From Bacteroidales bacterium (GTDB lineage Bacteria; Bacteroidota; Bacteroidia; Bacteroidales; Rikenellaceae), in the NCBI GenBank assembly GCA_910575495.1, contig CAJTFS010000002.1, forward strand, positions 434,001 to 498,000: 64,000 bases of DNA, written 5' to 3'. The notes under the pieces are model-generated. The model saw only the letters and a program-made list of their open reading frames with translations. It was not told where the DNA came from and searched no databases. The position numbers and the translations under genes are program-made. Below are positions 26,116 to 32,547 of the stretch, piece after piece; position 1 is the first letter of the stretch, and each line of letters begins with the position of its first letter.

Positions 26116-27078
26116 TCAGAGTTTTTTATCGATCAGGTATTTGTTGCGGTCGGACGAACCGCGGTTGATCAATTCGCCGAGGAAACCGGCCAGAAAGAGC
26201 TGGACGCCGAGCACGACGGTCAGCATGGCCAGATAGAAAAGCGGCTGGTCGGCCACGGGGCGCAGCGGCAGTCCGTGCATCTGCTTCCACAACTTCCCGG
26301 CGATGATCCACACCGTCGTGCCGCCGCCGACCAGAAACATCAGCGTACCGAGACTACCGAAAAAATACATCGGCGAACGCCCGAAATGGGACATGAACAA
26401 CACCGTTATCAGGTCGAGGTAGCCTTTGACCATGCGTTCGAGACCGAATTTGGAGTGTCCGTATTTGCGGGCCCGGTGCTCGACGACCTTCTCGCCGATG
26501 CGGCGGAAACCGGCCTGGCGCGCCAGGATGGGGATGAAGCGGTGCATTTCGCCATAGACCTCGATGGCTTTCACGGTCTTGCGCCGGTAGGCCTTCAGCC
26601 CGCAGTTGAAGTCGTGGAGCCGGATGCCCGACGCCACGCGGGCCGTCCAGTTGAAGAACTTACTGGGCCAACGCTTGCCGATGGGGTCGTAGCGCTTCTT
26701 CTTCCACCCCGAGACGAGGTCGTAGCCCTCCTCGAGGATCATGCGGCGCAACTCGGGAATCTCGTCGGGCGAATCCTGCAAGTCGGCATCCATGGTAACG
26801 ACCACCTCGCCCTGCGCGGCCTCGAAACCGCAATAGAGCGCGGCCGACTTGCCGTAGTTGCGCGCGAAGCCGATGGCCCGCACGAAAGGATGCTCCCGCC
26901 GGAGCTGCTCGATGACGCTCCACGAACCGTCGGTCGAACCGTCGTCGACGAAGATGACTTCGCACGTCAAGGCATGGTCGCGGGCCACGCGGGCGATCCA
27001 CGCAGTCAGCTCGGGCAGCGACTCCTCCTCGTTGAAGAGCGGCACGACGACCGAAATGTCGGGACTATTCGTTGTCAT
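26116..27078 (-). CDS. Membrane-bound glycosyltransferase family 2 (ArnC/DPM1-like)
   Basis: A 320-residue polyprenyl-phosphate sugar transferase. The GT-A domain has VVPLFNEEESLPEL (residues 11-24), FVDDGSTDGS (about 44-53) and the metal motif DADLQD near 97-102; QAGFRRIGEKVVEHRARKYGHSKFG matches the DPM1/ArnC C-terminal catalytic block. Two C-terminal transmembrane helices (about 235-258 and 275-300) follow. It likely loads a sugar onto undecaprenyl phosphate for use by a periplasmic GT-C enzyme; the DUF2723 protein of this window is a possible but unproven user. Its start overlaps the DUF4199 gene by 14 bp. Confidence 0.9.
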   Translation of the reverse strand: MTTNSPDISVVVPLFNEEESLPELTAWIARVARDHALTCEVIFVDDGSTDGSWSVIEQLRREHPFVRAIGFARNYGKSAALYCGFEAAQGEVVVTMDADLQDSPDEIPELRRMILEEGYDLVSGWKKKRYDPIGKRWPSKFFNWTARVASGIRLHDFNCGLKAYRRKTVKAIEVYGEMHRFIPILARQAGFRRIGEKVVEHRARKYGHSKFGLERMVKGYLDLITVLFMSHFGRSPMYFFGSLGTLMFLVGGGTTVWIIAGKLWKQMHGLPLRPVADQPLFYLAMLTVVLGVQLFLAGFLGELINRGSSDRNKYLIDKKL

Positions 27079-27625
27079 TGCCGGCGAAAGGTTGTGGAGC
27101 GCGCGCCGTCATGCCGGCGACGATCAATCCGAAGAAGAGCCCGAAAAAGACGCTCGACCAGATACCGCCCAGGATGGTGGAGAAAAGCGACGGTTCGGGC
27201 GTATTGCGGAGCTGCTCGACGAGCGCCTCCACGGGACCGGTCATGCCGCTCTTGCCGGCCAGGCGGGCGAAGATGTCGCCAATCTTGTCGACATAGTTGC
27301 CGTAGCCGAGCACGAGATGCAGGAAGATGTAGTTGACCACGCCGAGAAGCAGACCGGCCGGCAACGACATGGAAAGCACATAACCGTAGCCCTCGCCGAA
27401 CGAGAACCCGTCGGCCGCCGCGGCCAGCGCGGAACGCCGGCGCGTGAAGCGCAACAACAGATAGAAATGCAGCACGGCAACCGCCAGCCACTCGATCATG
27501 ATGATCGCGTAAAGCCCGATCTTACCGCTGAACAACACGCCGGTCTCCAGCACGGACGATGCGGCCAGCAACAAGCCTACGTAAGCACCGTACCGGGCGG
27601 CATCGCTCCAAAAAGTCTTTTCCAT
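27065..27625 (-). CDS. DUF4199 membrane protein
   Basis: A 186-residue protein with four hydrophobic segments (about 12-32, 37-60, 82-108 and 150-172) and the short conserved FGEGYGYVLSMSL stretch of DUF4199. This Bacteroidetes inner-membrane family has no proven role and is often found just upstream of an ArnC-like glycosyltransferase, as here, where the two genes overlap by 14 bp. Confidence 0.82.
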   Translation of the reverse strand: MEKTFWSDAARYGAYVGLLLAASSVLETGVLFSGKIGLYAIIMIEWLAVAVLHFYLLLRFTRRRSALAAAADGFSFGEGYGYVLSMSLPAGLLLGVVNYIFLHLVLGYGNYVDKIGDIFARLAGKSGMTGPVEALVEQLRNTPEPSLFSTILGGIWSSVFFGLFFGLIVAGMTARAPQPFAGNDNE

Positions 27626-27660
27626 TGCAAATATGTTTTACATTCATTAATCATTAATCG

Positions 27661-27718
27661 GCAGCAACCTTTCGCGTCCCGGCACGGATCAGGCAAGCCT
27701 GGCTCTGCAGGCGGCCGC
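27661..27718 (-). promoter_or_regulatory. Recurrent structured 5' leader element, copy upstream of DUF4199
   Basis: Gene-sense order: GCCGCCTGCAGAGCC, hairpin AGGC-TT-GCCT, then GTGCCGGGACGCGAAAGGTTGC. It has the same block order as the other copies, with a different but still complementary inner stem. It ends about 36 bases before the start codon. Confidence 0.5.
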
Positions 27719-27803
27719 TCGAAAAGGCCGGAATCATACGGCCGCCCCCAGCCCCTCCGGCTTCGGCGGAACCCGACGCCCCGGCCGCAGCCATGGAAAG
27801 CGT

Positions 27804-28400
27804 CTATTGCAGCTCGCCCCGGCCCTGACGCAGGATTTCGGGTTCGTCGCCCGTGAGGTCGACCACGGTGGTGGGCTCCAACGCTCCGGGGCCGCCGTCG
27901 ATGACCAACTGCACGTCGCGCAGGTAGCGCTCGTGGATCAACTCGGGGTCGGTCATATACTCCTGCGTCTCGTCGTCCTGCCGCACCGAAGCGGTGACCA
28001 ACGGGGTGCCCGAAGCCTCGACGATGGCCCGGGCCACGGGATGCGCAGGGATGCGCACGCCGATGGTGCGGCGCTTGCCGAGCGTCTTGTCGGGCACGCG
28101 CGACGAAGCAGGCAGCACGAAAGTGAAAGGCCCCGGCAGATTGCGTTTCAGAATCCTAAACGCAGCGTTGTCCACCCGGCAGAACTCGGCGACCTGGGCC
28201 AGGTTGGCGAAAACGAGGGTGAACTCGTTCTTCTCCTTCAACCGCCGCAGCCGCTCGATGGCCTTGGCCGAACGCAGCGAACACCCGAAAGCGTAGACGC
28301 TGTCGGTGGGCCAGATGACCGTGCCGTCGTTCTCCAGCACCGCCACGACCCGCTGCAACTCGCGTTCCGAAGGATTCTGCCCGTAGATTTTCGTAAGCAT
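27804..28400 (-). CDS. tsaC: Threonylcarbamoyl-AMP synthase (TsaC/YrdC/Sua5 family)
   Basis: A 198-residue YrdC-domain protein that makes threonylcarbamoyl-adenylate from threonine, bicarbonate and ATP for the t6A37 tRNA modification. Visible motifs are the N-terminal GTVIWPTDSVYAFGC, the loop RLKEKNEFTLVF (here lacking the usual K-R-P wording but aligned), LPGPFTFVL, and the GVRIPAHPVARAIVEASGTPLVTASV core. The length fits the short TsaC form without a Sua5 C-terminal domain. A longer frame opens at 28493 but crosses the promoter box at 28405-28412; the ATG at 28400 is only four bases past that box, so the mRNA may be leaderless. Confidence 0.9.
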   Translation of the reverse strand: MLTKIYGQNPSERELQRVVAVLENDGTVIWPTDSVYAFGCSLRSAKAIERLRRLKEKNEFTLVFANLAQVAEFCRVDNAAFRILKRNLPGPFTFVLPASSRVPDKTLGKRRTIGVRIPAHPVARAIVEASGTPLVTASVRQDDETQEYMTDPELIHERYLRDVQLVIDGGPGALEPTTVVDLTGDEPEILRQGRGELQ

Positions 28401-28404
28401 GGAA

Positions 28405-28412
28405 CAAATATA
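28405..28412 (-). promoter_or_regulatory. -7 promoter box of tsaC
   Basis: TATATTTG on the minus strand is an exact TAnnTTTG match. No clear -33 TTG is found 19-20 bp upstream. Confidence 0.45.
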
Positions 28413-28526
28413 GGTAAAAACGGTGGAAAACAGGCGACCGTCCGCAAATAAAACGCTTTGCGGCAACGTCCGCCCGCCTGCCGGACACGACAATGCCCCG
28501 CCGATACGAACATGACAACCTATCCG

Positions 28527-28880
28527 TCAGCCGGTTGTCCCGAATTTCCGTTCGAACAGCAACCGGTTCTCCTCGCCCCAGGCAATCATGGCATCTATGA
28601 TCGGCAGCAGCGACCGCCCCAACCCGGTGATGGCATATTCCGAACGCGGCGGGAGTTCCGCGAAGATGGTTTTCGCAACCAGACCGTCCTCCGCCAGTTC
28701 TTTGAGCTGGAGGTCCAACACACGGGGCGCCGCTTCCGGCAGCACTTTATGCAGTTCGCTGGGGCGCATCGGTCCGTTCCGCAGTTCATCGAGGATGCAC
28801 GACTTCCATTTCGAATTGATCAGACTCATGGTCAGCCGCAGAGGACAACTCAGGTCGACGGGTATTTTTCTTTCGTACAT
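28527..28880 (-). CDS. HxlR-family transcriptional regulator
   Basis: A 117-residue winged-helix protein. It has the family start CPLRLTMSLINSKWKSCILDELRNG, then MRPSELHKVLPEAAPRVLDLQLKEL (recognition helix region) and the wing PPRSEYAITGLGRSL. Cys12, in the position used as a redox sensor in some HxlR/HypR proteins, is present. It is divergent from the NTF2-like gene at 29038, so it probably controls that gene and itself. The effector is unknown. Confidence 0.9.
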   Translation of the reverse strand: MYERKIPVDLSCPLRLTMSLINSKWKSCILDELRNGPMRPSELHKVLPEAAPRVLDLQLKELAEDGLVAKTIFAELPPRSEYAITGLGRSLLPIIDAMIAWGEENRLLFERKFGTTG

Positions 28881-28903
28881 GGCCGTTCAATCGGGTTACG
28901 CCA

Positions 28904-28911
28904 CAAAAATA
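28904..28911 (-). promoter_or_regulatory. -7 promoter box of the HxlR regulator
   Basis: TATTTTTG on the minus strand matches TAnnTTTG and lies 23 bases before the start codon. The -33 element is not clear. Confidence 0.4.
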
Positions 28912-28976
28912 GCCATAATCCTCCATACGGAAAATATACCGATAATTTTTTCGGTATCCGAATCATTTTTCGGTAC

Positions 28977-29007
28977 TTGCACCGATCGGCGGCACCCGTT
29001 AACTTTG
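28977..29007 (+). promoter_or_regulatory. Promoter of the NTF2-like gene
   Basis: TTG at 28977-28979, 20 bp, TAACTTTG at 29000-29007 (exact consensus). The AT-rich segment just upstream, with CGATAATTTTTTCGGTATCCG, contains imperfect dyads where the divergent HxlR protein could bind. Confidence 0.7.
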
Positions 29008-29037
29008 CGGCCGTATAACCCCAAAAACACAATCACC

Positions 29038-29421
29038 ATGCGCAATCCGATCCAGGAATACGAGGCTGTCGAGGCGGCCGCCATGAAATTTGTCAGAAGC
29101 GTGGCCGAGGGCGACAGCAGCCATGCACGCGAACTCTTCACCCACGATGCCGTGCTGTTCGGCTTTCTCGACGGGGCGTTGGAGCGCGGCTCCATTGAGC
29201 AATTCTACCGCAACGTCGACAGCGTCAGCGGCGGCGAGGGTTTCAAGGCCCGCATCGACGTTGTGGCCGTCGAGGAGACGCTCGCCGTCGTCCGTGTGCT
29301 CGAAGAGGGCTGGGGCGGCCGCATCGACTTCACCGACTATCTCCTGCTGCTGAAAATTGGCGGCGAATGGAAGTGTGTGGCGAAAGCCTACAACCAGAAT
29401 TCCGACACCGTCCGGAAATAG
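29038..29421 (+). CDS. NTF2-like (SnoaL/lumazine-binding-like) small protein
   Basis: A 127-residue protein with the cone-shaped NTF2-like fold pattern: two N-terminal helices (YEAVEAAAMKFVRSVAEGDSS), the LFTHDAVLFGFLDGALERG strand-turn, and C-terminal strands ending WKCVAKAYNQ. It resembles the putative lumazine-binding/NTF2 group often co-located with HxlR regulators. Enzymatic or ligand-binding function cannot be assigned. Transcribed from a strong predicted promoter divergent from the regulator. Confidence 0.75.
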   Translation: MRNPIQEYEAVEAAAMKFVRSVAEGDSSHARELFTHDAVLFGFLDGALERGSIEQFYRNVDSVSGGEGFKARIDVVAVEETLAVVRVLEEGWGGRIDFTDYLLLLKIGGEWKCVAKAYNQNSDTVRK

Positions 29422-29450
29422 AAGCCGGCCCGCGCCGAACCGAACCGAAA

Positions 29451-29477
29451 AGCCCGCCTTTCAAGGCGGCTTTTTCT
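29451..29477. terminator. Terminator between the NTF2-like gene and mltG
   Basis: AGCC(C)GCCTT / AAGGCGGCT with a TC loop is followed by TTTTT on the plus strand. The convergent mltG gene ends 19 bases further on, and preceding A-rich bases could let it work in both directions. Confidence 0.85.
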
Positions 29478-29495
29478 GTCAACCGAAGCTGCCGG

Positions 29496-30506
29496 TCACC
29501 TGATCTTGCGCCGGTCGAGCTCGGCGCTGTAGGCGCGGGCATTCTTCATGTGCTCGTCGAGCGTGCGGGCGAAATTGTGGTAGCCGTCGAACGTGGGCCG
29601 CGCGCAGAAGAAGATGTAGTCGTGCTTCTCGAAGTTGAGCACGGCATCGATGGCGTTCTTGCCGGGCATGCAGATGGGCGACGGCGGCAACCCCTTATTA
29701 ATATAGGTGTTGTAGGGCGACGGAAACCTGAGATGTTTGTAGAGGATGCGCCGCAGGGCGAAGTCCTGCATGGCATACTTGACCGTAGGGTCGGCCTGCA
29801 ACGGAATGCCCCGTTTGAGGCGGTTGATGTAGACACCCGCCACGCGCGGCATTTCGTCGGTCATGCGGGTCTCCTCGTAGACGATCGAAGCCAGCGTCAT
29901 CACCTCCAGGCGGCTCAGCCCGCTGCGCTTGCGCAAGGCGTCGCGCTCGGGAGTCCAGAAACGGTCGTACTCGCGTTTCATGCGCCCGACCAGCTCCTCG
30001 GGCGTGACGGTCCAGTAGAACTCGTAGGAATCGGGAATGAACATCGAAAAGAGCGTGATGCTGTCGAAACCCAGCTCGCGGGCCTTCGGACCCGAAGCGA
30101 GGACCGCCATCAACGCGGCGGAATCGGCCTCGATCTGCGCCGCGAGCTTGGCGGCCAGCTGGGCAGGAATGCGCACGTTGTTGATGGTCACGCGCACGGG
30201 AGTCTGCAATCCCAGTTTGATCGTACGGGCGATGCGGATCACGTTCATGCCGCGGGTCAAGGTATAATGGCCGGGCTTGAAACTCCTGGCGAGCCCGATC
30301 CGCTTCGCGTAGAAACGGAAAGCGGCGCGGTGGCGGATATGGGGCATGAGCGAATCGACGACCTGGGCGTAGTCGGCCTGCGAACCGATGTAGAGCTCGT
30401 ACTCCGCACGCACGGCATTGCCCTTGAACTGCACGAAGAGTATCAGAGCGGCAAGCAGCGCCGCAGCGGCGCATGCGGCCAGGACGCTGAGGATTTTTTT
30501 ACGCAT
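29496..30506 (-). CDS. mltG: Endolytic murein transglycosylase MltG
   Basis: A 336-residue YceG/MltG protein anchored by one N-terminal helix (about residues 5-27). It cleaves nascent glycan strands and so terminates their elongation at the inner membrane. The LysM-like part lies at 30-110; the catalytic domain contains FIPDSYEFYW, the active-site glutamate in SIVYEETRMTDEMPRVAGVY (about E212), LQADPTVKYA and the end block SPYNTYINKGLPPSPIC. An ATG at 30527 lies within the promoter box, so the start is placed at 30506. Transcribed divergently from the SRP RNA gene. Confidence 0.94.
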   Translation of the reverse strand: MRKKILSVLAACAAAALLAALILFVQFKGNAVRAEYELYIGSQADYAQVVDSLMPHIRHRAAFRFYAKRIGLARSFKPGHYTLTRGMNVIRIARTIKLGLQTPVRVTINNVRIPAQLAAKLAAQIEADSAALMAVLASGPKARELGFDSITLFSMFIPDSYEFYWTVTPEELVGRMKREYDRFWTPERDALRKRSGLSRLEVMTLASIVYEETRMTDEMPRVAGVYINRLKRGIPLQADPTVKYAMQDFALRRILYKHLRFPSPYNTYINKGLPPSPICMPGKNAIDAVLNFEKHDYIFFCARPTFDGYHNFARTLDEHMKNARAYSAELDRRKIR

Positions 30507-30520
30507 TGCTTCACGAAATT

Positions 30521-30551
30521 TTTGCAAAGATATAAAAATTTCCTACTTTTG
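30521..30551 (+). promoter_or_regulatory. Promoter of the SRP RNA gene
   Basis: TTTG at 30521-30524, 19 bp, TACTTTTG at 30544-30551; both boxes match the phylum consensus, with the RNA 5' end six bases downstream. Confidence 0.8.
30525..30532 (-). promoter_or_regulatory. -7 promoter box of mltG
   Basis: TATCTTTG on the minus strand, exact consensus, 18 bases before the mltG ATG. It abuts the -33 element of the divergent SRP RNA promoter, so the two promoters may compete. Confidence 0.6.
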
Positions 30552-30556
30552 TGCCC

Positions 30557-30652
30557 GGGTGAGTCTCATACGACCAGCTCCTGCAGAATCCCCCAGGCGA
30601 GGAATCGAGCAAGGGTATGCGGTCGCAGCGGTGCGATATGAGTAGCTCACCC
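30557..30652 (+). ncRNA. ffs: Small signal recognition particle RNA (4.5S-type)
   Basis: A 96-base RNA whose ends pair (GGGTGAG with CTCACCC) and are followed by six thymines. The internal hairpin has the conserved SRP helix 8 features: GACCAGCTCCTG, CCCCCAGG, the GGAA-containing apical loop and AGCAAGGGTA, then GGTCGCAGCGG on the 3' side. This layout matches the Bacteroidetes bacterial small SRP RNA as I know it. It binds Ffh and directs co-translational membrane targeting. A perfect promoter stands six bases upstream. Confidence 0.88.
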
Positions 30653-30819
30653 TTTTTTCATGCCCATACGTGACCCTCACGCAAAAGGGAAGGACGGGAC
30701 CCGGCTTCGGATTCCGTCCTTTTGCTTGTCCGCCGTCCGGGAATCGGGATCTGTCCCGACGGTTTCCCGTCTTCCGTTTCCGGCATCGCCCCTGTCGCTC
30801 TCTGCCTTCGGCTTTCCGC

Positions 30820-32547
30820 TTAAAACGAAACTTTGGCGCCGACGGTGCAATTGACCCGATAACCCGGGTACCAGGGATAGTCGTAGAGCCTGCGGTCGAG
30901 CAGGTTGCGCCCCTCGGCGAAGAGGGAGACGCGCCCCGAAATCTTCCATTGGAAATCGACGCCGAGGTCGACGGCGAAAGGCACCGAATAACGCCCGAGC
31001 GAACGCTCGCCGTCCTGCTCGACGAACACGCTCCACCGGCGCCGGCTCTCGGCCCGGGCGGATATGCCGAACGCAATCTTGCGTCCGACATAGCGGACGG
31101 CGGCATCGGCCCGGAACGCCGGCTCGCCGTTTTCGAGCTTGTTGCGATGCCCGTAGATGAACAACGCTTCGTCGTTGTAGAGGAATCCGTGGACACCCAG
31201 GTCCATGCGCAACTGGCTGACAGGCCGATAGACTACCTCGCCGTGGAACGACGTGACGGTCTGCCGGGAAAGCGCGGGCAACAACTCGCCCGAAAAAGCC
31301 TGGGAAAAGGTGTCGTCGGCCAACAGATCGCCGTACCAGAAAAGATGGTGGTCGCGGACAGAAAAGGCCGCATAGACGCGATAGTCGAAGCGGTCGCGCC
31401 AGAGACTGCCGCCCAGACCGATGCGGACGTTGTAGTCGACCGAACTTTTGTTGCCCCACACCCCGCTGCGCACGTAGGGATTCTGCCGCGCGAGCGATCG
31501 GAAACTATTGTCGCGGACCCCGCCGTCGAGTTCGAGAAAAGGTTTGAACTCATGGGCGCCGAGCACGAAATCGAGCCGCGCGAAAGGGATGATGTAGTTG
31601 CCGTTCTCCTCGCCGGAGATCATGTCGTGGTAATAATCGGCCCCGACGACGAAGCGGGCGATCTCGCCGTCGAGCCCGTAACGCGCCCCGACGCGCACCT
31701 GCTGCTGCCGCATACCGGCCAGCGACTTGCGGCCGTCCAGCCATTCGTAACCGGTCTCCAACGTAACACGATGGCGTCCGAAAGCCCGTCCGATCTTGGC
31801 GGAGGCGCCGAGCCGGTTCTGGCGAGCCGGCACGGCCATGTCGGAATGGTCGAAGAAGATGCCGCCATGCACGCCGACCTCGAAGTTGAACCGCGAGAGG
31901 TCCTGGAAATCGTCGCCGATACGCACGGCGATGCCGGCATCGCCGTAATCGACGACGGGGCCCGGGGCTGCCGAAGCATCGAAACCCCCGCCGGCAGGCC
32001 AATGGCGCCCGTAGCGGTGGAACAACCGGTTGTCGTAGCAGACCTCGCCCTCGAGCAGGTGGCGCCCGATGTATTTGCCGGCGGCCGCGCCGACGCGGTT
32101 GGTCAGACGGATCGAATTGAGCTTGGCGCCGAAATCGTTGCGGATGTCGGCATAGCGCCCCTCGTGGTTGAGATAGCCCACGACGTAACCCGTACCGGAA
32201 TTCTGCGACGCGGCATAGAAATCGACCACGGAATTGAGCGGATAACCGGCACCGGCCTTGACATAGAAGGTGTGCGGCCGGTTGAACTCCCAATAGGTGA
32301 CCGACGCCGGCCGGATGGTGCGCGCGGCGAGCGCCGTGCGGATGGCGAGCGGCTTGACGGAGTAGTCTATGTCGGGGTGCATCCGCACCGTGTCGGTCAT
32401 GTCGGGACGCACCGGGAGCTTGGAGGCGCTCTCCAGACCGGGGACATAGGTCTTTGTCACCTCGACCTGCTTGCCGACCTGCGCCGAGGCCCCGAGCGGC
32501 AGCAGCGAGACGAAGATGCCGAAAAGGAGGAGTCGTTTCATGGTCAT
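30820..32547 (-). CDS. TonB-receptor-like outer-membrane beta-barrel protein
   Basis: A 575-residue protein with a signal peptide (cleaved after LGASA) and a long series of amphipathic beta strands resembling the barrel part of TonB-dependent receptors (the C-terminal GRVSLFAEGRNLLDRRLYDYPWYPGYRVNC ends KVSF). There is no plug domain and no TonB box. Its ATG overlaps the stop of the TPR gene (ATGA), so the two are translationally coupled and probably work together at the outer membrane. Function is unknown; it might be a structural or secretion-associated barrel. Confidence 0.75.
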   Translation of the reverse strand: MTMKRLLLFGIFVSLLPLGASAQVGKQVEVTKTYVPGLESASKLPVRPDMTDTVRMHPDIDYSVKPLAIRTALAARTIRPASVTYWEFNRPHTFYVKAGAGYPLNSVVDFYAASQNSGTGYVVGYLNHEGRYADIRNDFGAKLNSIRLTNRVGAAAGKYIGRHLLEGEVCYDNRLFHRYGRHWPAGGGFDASAAPGPVVDYGDAGIAVRIGDDFQDLSRFNFEVGVHGGIFFDHSDMAVPARQNRLGASAKIGRAFGRHRVTLETGYEWLDGRKSLAGMRQQQVRVGARYGLDGEIARFVVGADYYHDMISGEENGNYIIPFARLDFVLGAHEFKPFLELDGGVRDNSFRSLARQNPYVRSGVWGNKSSVDYNVRIGLGGSLWRDRFDYRVYAAFSVRDHHLFWYGDLLADDTFSQAFSGELLPALSRQTVTSFHGEVVYRPVSQLRMDLGVHGFLYNDEALFIYGHRNKLENGEPAFRADAAVRYVGRKIAFGISARAESRRRWSVFVEQDGERSLGRYSVPFAVDLGVDFQWKISGRVSLFAEGRNLLDRRLYDYPWYPGYRVNCTVGAKVSF

